Shown: piece by piece, positions 1-7,362 of the stretch
How the letters are laid out: every line of letters starts with the position of its first letter
How positions within the stretch are numbered: position 1 is the stretch's first letter
From: Candidatus Omnitrophota bacterium
GTDB taxonomy: Bacteria > Omnitrophota > Gorgyraeia > Gygaellales > Profunditerraquicolaceae
Direction: 5' to 3'
DNA: 34,337 nucleotides
Assembly (NCBI GenBank): GCA_023228185.1
Contig: JALOBQ010000003.1
Coordinates: 1 to 34,337 of the forward strand
Made by a program: the position numbers and the translations under genes
The notes under the pieces: model-generated
Seen by the model: only the letters and a program-made list of their open reading frames with translations
What the model was told of the DNA's origin: nothing
Databases searched by the model: none

Positions 1-19
1 TTTGGCGGCTGCAGAACTC

Positions 20-140
20 GGCTGTCCCGCTCAAGCGGAGACAGCCTCAAACAGCTTCGCCGTCCCCGTTTTGTCGCCTTACGGCTCCACGGGGATACCC
101 AAAATGCTCAAGCTCCATTGGCTACCTGCCTACCGGCAGG
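20..140. repeat. Intergenic block of three hairpins
   Basis: The gene-free left end contains three inverted repeats in a row. At 20-46, GGCTGTC pairs with GACAGCC around an inner CCGC/GCGG stem with a TCAA loop. At 64-94, CCCCGT pairs with ACGGGG and encloses GCC/GGC; on the minus strand that inner stem is capped by GTAA, a GNRA-type tetraloop. At 125-140, CCTGCC pairs with GGCAGG. The block lies just downstream of the TM1266-type gene, so it would be in the 3' untranslated RNA. It could be a dispersed palindromic repeat, a structured 3' end or an unknown small RNA. The inverted repeats are directly visible; the function is unknown. Confidence 0.5.
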
Positions 141-172
141 CAGGAAATCGACATTCGCGAGAAAATTACTGT

Positions 173-424
173 TTATTCAAATTTACTTAATCCTGATTTT
201 ACCGATACCCCGGGAATTTTACCCAGCTTCCCGGTTAAAGCGCCTAATTCATCAGTGGTCGCTTCCACGATCAGCGTAATAATACTGCGTTTATCCTTTA
301 AATGCGGTATACCCATCCGACCGACGATAATTTGCCCAAATTCGCTTAATATGCCATTGACCAGCCCCGCGCTTACCTTACGGTCCTGAATGATGATCCC
401 CACAAAACCTAAACGTTTTAGCAT
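173..424 (-). CDS. TM1266-type iron-only hydrogenase system regulator (ACT-like)
   Basis: This 83-residue protein matches the small ACT-like family found beside [FeFe] hydrogenase genes and named after T. maritima TM1266. Family landmarks are visible: an opening VGIIIQDR strand, the central GQIIVGRMGIP segment and an ending LSGK-like GALTGKLGKIPGVSVK. The fold is a ferredoxin-like beta-alpha-beta domain and the protein is soluble. The start is the ATG at 424, preceded by AGGAGG at good spacing. It is the last gene of the hydrogenase operon, separated from hydA by 122 bases that hold a terminator-like hairpin, so it may be made in lower amounts than the enzyme. The family's exact role is not settled; it is thought to regulate or assist the hydrogenase. 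Family assignment is strong. Confidence 0.88.
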   Translation of the reverse strand: MLKRLGFVGIIIQDRKVSAGLVNGILSEFGQIIVGRMGIPHLKDKRSIITLIVEATTDELGALTGKLGKIPGVSVKSGLSKFE

Positions 425-444
425 AATTTAATCCTCCTAAAAAT

Positions 445-477
445 AAAACCCGCGCCTGGTAAAAGGGCACGGGTTTT
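445..477. terminator. Terminator-like hairpin between hydA and the regulator gene
   Basis: AAAACCCG at 445-452 pairs with CGGGTTTT at 470-477, and GCC/GGC pair inside it across one mismatch. Six Ts follow on the plus strand. On the minus strand, where the genes are, the stem is followed by TTTTATTTTT and then by the AGGAGG ribosome site of the next gene. It therefore has intrinsic-terminator features in both directions. On the gene strand it may act as a partial terminator or attenuator. Confidence 0.65.
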
Positions 478-510
478 TTATCTTTTGCTTTTACCCTTGG
501 GCTGAGAAAA

Positions 511-536
511 TTAATTCCTTGCCGCGCAGGAAATTA
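511..536 (-). terminator. Weak hairpin downstream of hydA
   Basis: TTCCT at 515-519 pairs with AGGAA at 528-532 and the stem extends outward through A/T pairs with one bulge. On the minus strand it is followed by an imperfect T-rich run (TTAATTTT). It lies 11 bases beyond the hydA stop. It may protect the 3' end or terminate weakly; it is much less convincing than the hairpin at 445-477. Confidence 0.3.
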
Positions 537-546
537 TTTTAAATTT

Positions 547-2292
547 TTATTTTACGTAAACCGGTAAAGCGCGGTAATGCGTATGCAACAAGTGCTCTGA
601 TTTTTCGCCCAGCGGTTTACCGAGAAATTCACGATAAAGCTGTTGCACAAAAGGATTCTCATGAGAACAACGCTTTTCTTTCCCTTGGTCATCCTGATAA
701 ATTCCCGCAGCGCGTTTTAACCTTAGTTCATCGGTTACTCCATACGGTTGGCCGCCGCCGCCAACACAACCGCCCAAACAAGCCATTACCTCAATAAAGT
801 GGTATGGCAATTCTCTGCCGTTTTTTTCCGCCTGCCTGATCTGGTCTAAAACATACTCCACATGGTTTAACCCATGCGCGACAGCGACCCTGATCTTATG
901 GCCGTTAATAGGAACTTCGGCAACTTTCACGCCATCCAAACCGCGGATACTGTTTAACTCCAATTTATCCATATTTTTGCCGTTAAGCAAATAATACGCC
1001 GTTCTTAATGCCGCTTCCATTACTCCGCCGGTCGCGCCAAAGATCACGCCCGCGCCGGTGTAATCGCCAAGCATCTGATCCGGTTCTTCATCGGGTAAAT
1101 TCACGAAATCAATACCCGCCTGTTTGATCATCCGGGCTAATTCGCGCGTAGTCAACGCCACATCCACATCCTGACTGCCGGAAGCATACATCTCTTCACC
1201 GCGAATAATTTCATTTTTCTTAGCAGTGCAAGGCATAATTGAAACCATATATATTTTCTTAGGGTCAATATTCTTTTTCTGCGCGTAATAAGTCTTTGAA
1301 AGCACGCCGACAATTTCATGCGGCGACTTACAGCTGGAAAAATGATCGATCATATCCGGATGGAACTTCTCCATAAAATCCACCCAGCCGGGGCAGCAGG
1401 AAGTTATCAACGGGAGTGAACCTTTGCCATGGGCAAACCTCTGGATAAACTCGCTGCCTTCTTCCATGATCGTAACATCGGCTCCGAAATTCGTGTCAAA
1501 CACGGCTTTAAACCCAAGCCTTCTTAAAAGCGCGTATAATTTCTTGGTCAAGTTTGTGCCAATCGGATAACCAAACGCTTCTCCGATGGCTACCCTGACT
1601 GCCGGAGCAATCTGCACCACGCAATATTTATCCTCATTGCGCAGAGCGTCCCAGACTTTAGCAGTTTCATCCAACTCTACAATTGCGCCCGTGGGGCAAT
1701 GGTTAGAACACTGTCCGCACCTGATACAGGGAGAATCCGCTAATTTAATATCGCCGGCCGGAGAGATGCGCGTGGAAAACCCTCTTTCCAAAAATGACAA
1801 CGCCCAAACATTCTGCATCTCCTGGCAAACTTTCACGCACCTGCCGCAACGAATACATTTTTGCGGGTCTAAAACAATCGTGCGGGTTGAATCATCCTTA
1901 ACGCAATCCGGCAGAAACTTTTGGAATGATTCTTCGCGAATACCAAAATCAGCGACTAAACTTTGTAATTCACAATTATTATTCCGGCCGCACTGCAGGC
2001 AATCATTAGGATGGTTGGAAAGTATCAACTCCAGCACCGTGCGCCGCACGCTGACAATTTCCGGGTCATGGGTAATAATATCCATATTCTCTTCTAAAGG
2101 CGTGCAACAGGCGCGCAGCATTTTCGGCGAACCCTTGATCTTAACAATGCATAATCCGCACCCGGCACCCGGTGGAAGGTCCGGATGTTTGCATAATGTG
2201 GGTATTTTAACCTGCACCTGTTTGGCGGCATCTAAAATCGACGTGCCTTCATCAACTGTAACCGGCATATTGTTAATCTTGGCCCTAACCAT
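547..2292 (-). CDS. hydA: [FeFe] hydrogenase catalytic subunit HydA
   Basis: This is the catalytic subunit of a multimeric cytoplasmic [FeFe] hydrogenase (581 residues). In order it shows a 2Fe-2S plant-type ferredoxin domain (Cys34, 45, 48 and 62/63), a His-ligated cluster motif (His94, Cys98, 101, 107), two 4Fe-4S motifs (Cys146-156 and Cys189-199) and the H-cluster domain. All three H-cluster signatures are intact: TSCCPGW (298-304), MPCTAKKNE (from 353) and ACLGGCVGGGGQP (Cys505, Cys509). The ATG start at 2292 has AAGGAG upstream, inside the end of hydB, three bases away. With hydB and hydC this matches the T. maritima-like HydABC enzymes, which couple H2 to NADH and ferredoxin by electron bifurcation. 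That mechanism is inferred from family and operon. The maturases HydE, HydF and HydG are not in this window. Confidence 0.96.
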   Translation of the reverse strand: MVRAKINNMPVTVDEGTSILDAAKQVQVKIPTLCKHPDLPPGAGCGLCIVKIKGSPKMLRACCTPLEENMDIITHDPEIVSVRRTVLELILSNHPNDCLQCGRNNNCELQSLVADFGIREESFQKFLPDCVKDDSTRTIVLDPQKCIRCGRCVKVCQEMQNVWALSFLERGFSTRISPAGDIKLADSPCIRCGQCSNHCPTGAIVELDETAKVWDALRNEDKYCVVQIAPAVRVAIGEAFGYPIGTNLTKKLYALLRRLGFKAVFDTNFGADVTIMEEGSEFIQRFAHGKGSLPLITSCCPGWVDFMEKFHPDMIDHFSSCKSPHEIVGVLSKTYYAQKKNIDPKKIYMVSIMPCTAKKNEIIRGEEMYASGSQDVDVALTTRELARMIKQAGIDFVNLPDEEPDQMLGDYTGAGVIFGATGGVMEAALRTAYYLLNGKNMDKLELNSIRGLDGVKVAEVPINGHKIRVAVAHGLNHVEYVLDQIRQAEKNGRELPYHFIEVMACLGGCVGGGGQPYGVTDELRLKRAAGIYQDDQGKEKRCSHENPFVQQLYREFLGKPLGEKSEHLLHTHYRALPVYVK

Positions 2293-2295
2293 TAA

Positions 2296-4041
2296 TTACT
2301 CCTTGGCAATAGCATTGAATTTACATACGTCAAAGCATTTACCGCACCTGACGCAAATCTTTGGATCAATGAAAAACCCTTTTTCCTTATCGCCGGTAAT
2401 CGCTTTCACCGGGCAGTTAATCGCGCAAACCTTGCAACGCTTACATTTATCCTGGTTAATCGAATAATTTAACAAATGTTTACATTTATGCGAGCGGCAT
2501 TTTTTGTTTACGATATGGTCATGATACTCCTGCGCGAAATATTTTAACGTGGAAACCACCGGATTAGGCGCGGTCTGGCCTAAAGCGCAAAGCGAAGCTT
2601 TCTGCATCGCTAAAGCGATACGCTGAAGTTTATCAAGATCCTCTAATTTGCCCTGGCCTTCGGAAATAGCGCCTAAGACAGAAAGCATTTGATATCCGCC
2701 GATACGGCACGGCACGCATTTGCCACAGGACTCATCAACGCAGAAACCTAAATAGAATTTAGCGATATCCACCATACAATCGCTTTCATCCATTACGATC
2801 ATACCGCCAGAACCCATAATCGAACCTAACTTCTGCAAATTCTCGTAATCTACCGGCGTATCAAGAAATTCCTTCGGGATCACCCCTCCGGAAGGCCCAC
2901 CGGTCTGCACGGCTTTGATCTCTTTGTCCGAGATCATTCCGCCGCCAATATCAAAAACAATTTCTCTTAAAGTAATGCCCATCGGCACTTCCACTAAACC
3001 GGAATTCTTCACTTTACCGGTAAGCGCGAATACTTTTGTGCCTTTTGATTTTTCCGTGCCGATTGCCGAATACCAGGACGCGCCTTTTAAAATGATCACG
3101 GCGATATTCGCCAAAGTCTCAACGTTATTAATCGCTGTCGGCCTATCCCAGAGGCCTTTGATTGAAGGATACGGCGGCCGTGGCCTGGGTGTTCCGCGCC
3201 GGCCTTCAATAGAAGCGATCAATGCTGTTTCTTCACCGCAAACAAACGCTCCCGCGCCTAAACGAATATCAATATCAAAATTAAAATCACTGCCGAGGAT
3301 ATTTTTTCCTAACAGCCCCCGGTCATATGCCTGTTTGATCGCTTTTTCTACTCTTTCTACGGCTAAAGGGTATTCCGCGCGCACGTAAAAATAACCTTTA
3401 TTGGCTCCGATAGCGTAACCGGCAATAGCTAAACCCTCAATCACAGAGTGCGGGTCGCCTTCTAAAACACCGCGATCCATATAAGCGCCCGGGTCACCCT
3501 CATCAGCGTTACAGATAACATATTTTTGAATATCTTTTGCCTGGCGCGTTAAATTCCATTTTAACCAAGTGGGAAACCCCGCTCCACCTCTGCCCCTTAA
3601 ACCGCTTTTCTTTAATTCTTCAATTACCTGCTCGGGAGTAAGCTGGTTTACTACTTTTTCCAGCGCCTGGTAACCGTCGCAAGCAATATACTCATCGATA
3701 TTTTCCGGGTCGATCTGGCCGCAATTGCGCAGGACGATCCTTAACTGTTTAGGCGAATCCTTAAATAATAATTCCGGAATAATTTTATCTTCTTTAACGC
3801 TGCGGCAGACGATATCATTGATGTTGGCTTCCTGAACAAAAGCATAGATTATTTCATTAGCCCCGCCGGATATTTTCACCACCAAGCCTTTATCATAAAT
3901 GCCGATATCCGCCACGCGCACTACCTGGGCAGCCTGGTCTAATTTATTTTCTTTTAAGGCGTTCAGGAAAAACGCGTAAAAATCATTGATCCTGTCCTGT
4001 GAATTATCCGTGTCTTTAATAAAAATTAATTTCTGTTCCAT
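2296..4041 (-). CDS. hydB: NuoF-like hydrogenase subunit HydB (FMN/NADH-binding)
   Basis: This 581-residue subunit is the NADH- and FMN-binding diaphorase part of the hydrogenase. The NuoF core contains GLRGRGGAGFPTWLKW, NADEGDPGAYMDR and GAGAFVCGEETAL, followed by the ESCGKCVPCR plus ASLC 4Fe-4S ligands. A Cys pair (CRSHKC) and two C-terminal 4Fe-4S motifs (CKRCKVCAINCP and CVRCGKCFDVC) complete the HydB layout. The first 95 or so residues correspond to the thioredoxin-like 2Fe-2S domain of typical HydB, but only one Cys remains there, so that cluster is probably absent. A separate gene upstream encodes a small protein of that type. The start at 4041 has AAGGT upstream. The gene lies 7 bases after its upstream neighbour. 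Confidence 0.95.
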   Translation of the reverse strand: MEQKLIFIKDTDNSQDRINDFYAFFLNALKENKLDQAAQVVRVADIGIYDKGLVVKISGGANEIIYAFVQEANINDIVCRSVKEDKIIPELLFKDSPKQLRIVLRNCGQIDPENIDEYIACDGYQALEKVVNQLTPEQVIEELKKSGLRGRGGAGFPTWLKWNLTRQAKDIQKYVICNADEGDPGAYMDRGVLEGDPHSVIEGLAIAGYAIGANKGYFYVRAEYPLAVERVEKAIKQAYDRGLLGKNILGSDFNFDIDIRLGAGAFVCGEETALIASIEGRRGTPRPRPPYPSIKGLWDRPTAINNVETLANIAVIILKGASWYSAIGTEKSKGTKVFALTGKVKNSGLVEVPMGITLREIVFDIGGGMISDKEIKAVQTGGPSGGVIPKEFLDTPVDYENLQKLGSIMGSGGMIVMDESDCMVDIAKFYLGFCVDESCGKCVPCRIGGYQMLSVLGAISEGQGKLEDLDKLQRIALAMQKASLCALGQTAPNPVVSTLKYFAQEYHDHIVNKKCRSHKCKHLLNYSINQDKCKRCKVCAINCPVKAITGDKEKGFFIDPKICVRCGKCFDVCKFNAIAKE

Positions 4042-4048
4042 GGCAGGC

Positions 4049-4399
4049 TTACCTTTTTGTCCTTAAGTCATAAATACTGTCTTTGACCATCACTTTATTT
4101 AAAACATGCTTATCTAATATCTTGATCACGCCTTCTTTATCAACATGGCCGTAAATTACATCCGGTAAGCCTTGCAGATGAACCTCCACGCAAGGCTCGG
4201 CATAGCACATCCCCTGGCAACCGCATTGTTTAACCTGGATATCTAATTTTCTCTTTTTAACTTCTTCGATAAAGGCCTGATAGACTTTGTCGCTGCCAGC
4301 GGCAATACCGCAAGTGCTCATGCCGACTTTGATCCAATCTTTCTTCTGGCTGGCTAAAGAATTTTTAATCTTCTCTAAATCTTTTTTAGTGTAAGCCAT
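4049..4399 (-). CDS. Stand-alone thioredoxin-like 2Fe-2S ferredoxin
   Basis: This 116-residue soluble protein is a thioredoxin-fold 2Fe-2S ferredoxin related to the NuoE C-terminal domain and to the N-terminal domain of HydB. Candidate ligands are Cys30 in MSTCGIAAG and the cluster Cys59, Cys61, Cys65 and Cys70 in QCGCQGMCYAEPC. The first half of the motif has only one Cys where many relatives have two, so the exact ligand set is uncertain. The start ATG at 4399 directly follows the hydC TAA stop, with a GGCGG-rich ribosome site inside hydC, so the two are translationally coupled. Its place between hydC and hydB suggests it carries electrons within the hydrogenase complex. Such small proteins occur in several HydABC operons. 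Confidence 0.87.
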   Translation of the reverse strand: MAYTKKDLEKIKNSLASQKKDWIKVGMSTCGIAAGSDKVYQAFIEEVKKRKLDIQVKQCGCQGMCYAEPCVEVHLQGLPDVIYGHVDKEGVIKILDKHVLNKVMVKDSIYDLRTKR

Positions 4400-4888
4400 T
4401 TATTGATCCGCCTTATTCTCGTTATATTCGGAAAGTATGCCCATAATTTGGCTTTTCTCTACTTTACCGTAAACTTTATCGTTAATTTTTACGACTGGAG
4501 CCAGGCCGCAGCAGCCTAAACAACGCACTACATCCAGCTGGAAAAGCCCGTCTTTGGTAGTATGGCCTTCTTCAACATTAAGCAGATTTTTGATTTCATT
4601 TAATAGAATTGCGGCGCCTTTTAGGTAACAAGCTGTTCCCAGGCAAAGTGAAATAATATTCTTCCCCGGTGGTTCTAATTTAAAAAAATTATAAAAGGTG
4701 ATTACTTCATAGATCCTGGCCAAAGGCGTGCCAAGCGCGCGGGATAATTCAAGAGCTGCCGGACGGGGAACATAACCGTAATAATTTTGCAGTTCATGCA
4801 AAATCATAATCAGGTTGCCTTCTTTGTCCTTCCATTTGGCGACAAGTAAAGCAATTTCTTTAGTCATCTCATTTTCAACTTTAACCAT
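4400..4888 (-). CDS. hydC: NuoE-like hydrogenase subunit HydC
   Basis: This is the NuoE-family 2Fe-2S subunit that transfers electrons within the HydABC complex. An N-terminal helical region (ILHELQNYYGYVP) is followed by a thioredoxin-like domain with the ligand pattern CLGTAC and later CLGCCG, giving the four expected Cys. From the ATG at 4888 the protein has 162 residues, close to the family length. The same frame is open to a TTG at 4936 inside rex, which would add 16 residues; neither start has a strong ribosome site, and I prefer the ATG because it clears the rex stop at 4908. It is the first structural gene after rex. Function is confident; the start is uncertain. Confidence 0.92.
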   Translation of the reverse strand: MVKVENEMTKEIALLVAKWKDKEGNLIMILHELQNYYGYVPRPAALELSRALGTPLARIYEVITFYNFFKLEPPGKNIISLCLGTACYLKGAAILLNEIKNLLNVEEGHTTKDGLFQLDVVRCLGCCGLAPVVKINDKVYGKVEKSQIMGILSEYNENKADQ

Positions 4889-4907
4889 TTTTTTATTTAG
4901 TCCGAAG

Positions 4908-5534
4908 TTATTTAATCTTTGCTTCAACGTTAACAAAATAAATCAAATTTTCCAGTTCAATTTCCAGGTTGACATTATTAATGATACAACCTTCCACGTC
5001 TTTAAGCCTAAGCGGCGCAAAATTAAGCACGCCTTTTATCCCGGCTCCAGTAATCATTTCCACTGCCTGCTGGGCTGCGATATCGGGAACAGCAAGAATA
5101 GCAATCTTGATGCCTTGGGCCTTGATAAAAGCTTTTACTTCTTCCAGGGGTAAGATCGGCACCACACTGTTGCGGTTTATTTTGGCAGGGTCAATATCAA
5201 AACCCCCTAAAATTTTAATTCCCTCTTTTTCAAAACCCCGGTAACGCATTAAAGCGCTGCCAATGTGGCCGGCGCCAATAACAATAACTTTCTGTAATTG
5301 GTCTTTGCCGAGAATACTGTTTAACTTCTCCAGCAAAATATCAATCTGATAACCGCCTTTTTTATTTCCGGAGATGCCAAAAAGAGAGAAATCTTTTCTG
5401 ACCTGAGAAGCAGTGCTGCCTACTGAATCAGCCAGGTTGTCGGAAAAAACTTTCACGAAACCTAAAGCCTGCAGCCTATAAAGAGCGTTTTTATACCGGG
5501 AAAGCCGGATGATGCAGTTTTTATTTGTAATCAT
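4908..5534 (-). CDS. rex: Redox-sensing transcriptional repressor Rex
   Basis: Rex reads the NADH/NAD+ ratio: NADH binding releases it from DNA and induces fermentation and hydrogen genes. The 208-residue protein has the winged-helix domain with the recognition segment TASQVRKDFS (41-50), the linker FGISGNKKGGYQI and a Rossmann domain with VIGAGHIGSAL (85-95). A C-terminal helix involved in domain swapping in known Rex proteins follows. It is the first gene of the hydrogenase operon, and two matches to the Rex operator lie directly upstream, so autoregulation and control of the whole operon are likely. The ATG at 5534 has no obvious ribosome site because an operator-like palindrome occupies that space. 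Confidence 0.96.
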   Translation of the reverse strand: MITNKNCIIRLSRYKNALYRLQALGFVKVFSDNLADSVGSTASQVRKDFSLFGISGNKKGGYQIDILLEKLNSILGKDQLQKVIVIGAGHIGSALMRYRGFEKEGIKILGGFDIDPAKINRNSVVPILPLEEVKAFIKAQGIKIAILAVPDIAAQQAVEMITGAGIKGVLNFAPLRLKDVEGCIINNVNLEIELENLIYFVNVEAKIK

Positions 5535-5535
5535 A

Positions 5536-5553
5536 TTGTTACTATTTTCACAA
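5536..5553 (-). promoter_or_regulatory. Rex operator 1, adjacent to rex start codon
   Basis: On the minus strand the 18 bases read TTGTGAAAATAGTAACAA. Against the common Rex consensus TTGTGAA-N4-TTCACAA, 12 of 14 defined positions match. The site ends one base before the rex ATG and lies just downstream of the predicted transcription start, where a bound repressor would block transcription. It sits 62 bases, centre to centre, from a second match. Confidence 0.75.
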
Positions 5554-5564
5554 TAACCAATATA

Positions 5565-5592
5565 AATTTATCATACACAGCCAATTTGTCAA
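5565..5592 (-). promoter_or_regulatory. Promoter of the rex-hyd operon
   Basis: A perfect -35 box TTGACA (5592-5587) is followed after 16 bases by TAAATT (5570-5565), a partial -10 match. The promoter lies between the two Rex operators, which supports it, though the -10 box is weak. Confidence 0.55.
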
Positions 5593-5597
5593 GTTTT

Positions 5598-5615
5598 TTG
5601 TTATTTATTTCACAA
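5598..5615 (-). promoter_or_regulatory. Rex operator 2, upstream of the -35 box
   Basis: The plus strand reads TTGTTATTTATTTCACAA, matching 12 of 14 defined positions of the Rex consensus TTGTGAA-N4-TTCACAA, with the right half site perfect. It ends 5 bases upstream of the -35 box. The AT-rich setting raises chance similarity, but both half sites with correct spacing are unlikely to recur by accident at the same promoter. Confidence 0.65.
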
Positions 5616-5688
5616 GAAAAATTATTATAAAAATAAGATGGGTAAAAGCAAAAAACTTAGAACAATTTACGGCAGGCCAACCGGATTT

Positions 5689-5949
5689 TTATAATTCGTC
5701 GCTTAATAAAAGCGTGGCTTGATTATTCAAAAATTCCAATACACCTTTGCCCGCGATATCAAAAGACCGCATCAAACCTGAATAATCCCTGAAAGTAATT
5801 TTACCTTTGCCTAAGCTTACTACGATCGGCGCGTGATTTTTTAGCAGCTGCAGATAGCCGGCTTCCCCGGGAACGCTTAACATCAAAGCATCCCCCTCAA
5901 AAATTGTCTTATACGGCTCGTATATACCTAAGCGAAAAGTATTATTCAT
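5689..5949 (-). CDS. atpC: F1Fo ATP synthase epsilon subunit, beta-sandwich domain only
   Basis: This subunit belongs to the central rotor stalk of F1. The 86 residues cover the N-terminal ten-stranded beta-sandwich: LGIYEPYKTIFEGDALMLSVPGE near the start, LLKNHAPIVVSLGKG in the middle and the closing strand ATLLLSDEL. Typical bacterial epsilon subunits are about 130-140 residues and add an alpha-helical hairpin that can inhibit ATP hydrolysis. Here the gene stops exactly at the domain boundary, with nothing like that hairpin before the next promoter region. Naturally short epsilon subunits are known in some bacteria. It is the last atp gene, 8 bases after atpD. No clear terminator follows. 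Confidence 0.92.
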   Translation of the reverse strand: MNNTFRLGIYEPYKTIFEGDALMLSVPGEAGYLQLLKNHAPIVVSLGKGKITFRDYSGLMRSFDIAGKGVLEFLNNQATLLLSDEL

Positions 5950-5957
5950 AATTAGGT

Positions 5958-7358
5958 TTAAGCAGCCTTTGTGATTTGCTCATTTTTCTGGATCGCTTCT
6001 TCAATTGTGCCGACCAGAAAAAATGCCTGTTCATGCAGATGGTCTAATGAACCATCAATGATCATTTTCACGCCCTTAATCGTATCTTCCAGTTTTACGT
6101 ATTTACCTTTTATCCCGGTAAAATTTTCCGCGACAAAAAAAGGCTGTGAAAAAAATCTTTGCACTTTGCGCGCCCGCTGAACGGTAATCTTATCTTCATC
6201 AGACAACTCATCAATACCCAAAATAGAAATGATATCCCTTAAGTCCTTATAACGTTGAAGGATTTTCTGCACAGCCAAAGCAGTATTATAGTGGTCTTCC
6301 CCAAGCAACCGCGGGTCCATGATCCGGGAGTTAGAATCCAACGGGTCAATCGCCGGATAAATACCTAATTCCGCGATTTGCCGCGATAACACGATTTTCG
6401 CGTCCAGATGCGCGAATATCGCCGCCGGCGCAGGATCGGTCAAATCATCTGCCGGGACATATACCGCCTGGATAGAAGTAATCGAACCGTTGCGCGTGGA
6501 AGCGATCCTTTCTTCAAGCTGGGCGACTTCCGTGGAAAGATTCGGCTGATAACCTACTGCTGAAGGCATCCTGCCTAAAAGCGTGGAAACCTCGCTACCT
6601 GCCTGAATATAACGGTAAACATTATCAATAAATAAAAGCACGTCTTTTCTTTCCTGGTCGCGGAAATACTCCGCCATAGTTAAAGCGGATAATCCGATGC
6701 GTAAACGCGCGCCCGGCGGTTCATTCATCTGGCCGAAAACCAAAGCGCTATTCTTGATCACGCCGGATTCATTTAATTCCAGCCATAATTCATTTCCTTC
6801 GCGAGTACGCTCTCCAATACCGGCAAAAACAGAGACGCCTCCGTGTTCTGTGGCAATCGTGCGGATAAGCTCCATTACAATCACGGTTTTGCCCACGCCT
6901 GCGCCGCCGAATAAACCTACTTTACCGCCTTTAGGAATAGGCGCTAAAAGGTCCAAAACTTTCAAACCGGTTTCCAACATCGTTTCAATAGGCAGCTGCT
7001 CTTCAAAATTCGGGCTTGACCTGTGAATCGGATTACGTGATCCAGGATCCGCTAAAACACCTTTACCGTCGATAGGTTCACCCAAAAGGTTGAATATCCT
7101 GCCTAATGTCTGCCTGCCGACAGGCACGGTAATCGGGCTTGCTGTATCACGGGCAATCATACCGCGGGCAAGCCCATCTGTAGGCCCTAAAGCGATACAA
7201 CGCACAGTATTGTTACCGATATCCTGAGCGACTTCCAAAGTCAGGTCCACTCCCTGATTCTGAACTTTAATCGCGTTAAAAAGCTGCGGCCCCTGATTCT
7301 CCGGGAACTTGATATCCACGCTCGGGCCAATAATCTGAATAATTTCTCCTTCTGCCAT
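5958..7358 (-). CDS. atpD: F1Fo ATP synthase beta subunit
   Basis: This is the catalytic subunit of F1, 466 residues and of usual length. The Walker A loop GGAGVGKT is at 151-158, the catalytic-site GERTREGNE segment follows, Walker B is LLFIDNVYRY, and the DELSDED catch-loop motif lies in the C-terminal helical domain. Six such sites with the alpha subunit form the hexamer; beta carries catalysis. The ATG start has AGGAT at good spacing. The gene begins 4 bases after atpG ends, in the standard H-A-G-D-C order, so coupled expression is expected. Assignment is secure. Confidence 0.98.
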   Translation of the reverse strand: MAEGEIIQIIGPSVDIKFPENQGPQLFNAIKVQNQGVDLTLEVAQDIGNNTVRCIALGPTDGLARGMIARDTASPITVPVGRQTLGRIFNLLGEPIDGKGVLADPGSRNPIHRSSPNFEEQLPIETMLETGLKVLDLLAPIPKGGKVGLFGGAGVGKTVIVMELIRTIATEHGGVSVFAGIGERTREGNELWLELNESGVIKNSALVFGQMNEPPGARLRIGLSALTMAEYFRDQERKDVLLFIDNVYRYIQAGSEVSTLLGRMPSAVGYQPNLSTEVAQLEERIASTRNGSITSIQAVYVPADDLTDPAPAAIFAHLDAKIVLSRQIAELGIYPAIDPLDSNSRIMDPRLLGEDHYNTALAVQKILQRYKDLRDIISILGIDELSDEDKITVQRARKVQRFFSQPFFVAENFTGIKGKYVKLEDTIKGVKMIIDGSLDHLHEQAFFLVGTIEEAIQKNEQITKAA

Positions 7359-7362
7359 TTTA

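Noticed and set aside
2..190. 62-residue plus-strand frame at the left edge
   Set aside because: It runs through the hairpin block and into the end of the TM1266-type gene; the translation has no recognisable feature.
1586..2467. 293-residue open frame on the plus strand opposite hydA and hydB
   Set aside because: It is antisense to two genes with complete cofactor motifs, shows no domain features, and has no promoter or ribosome site.
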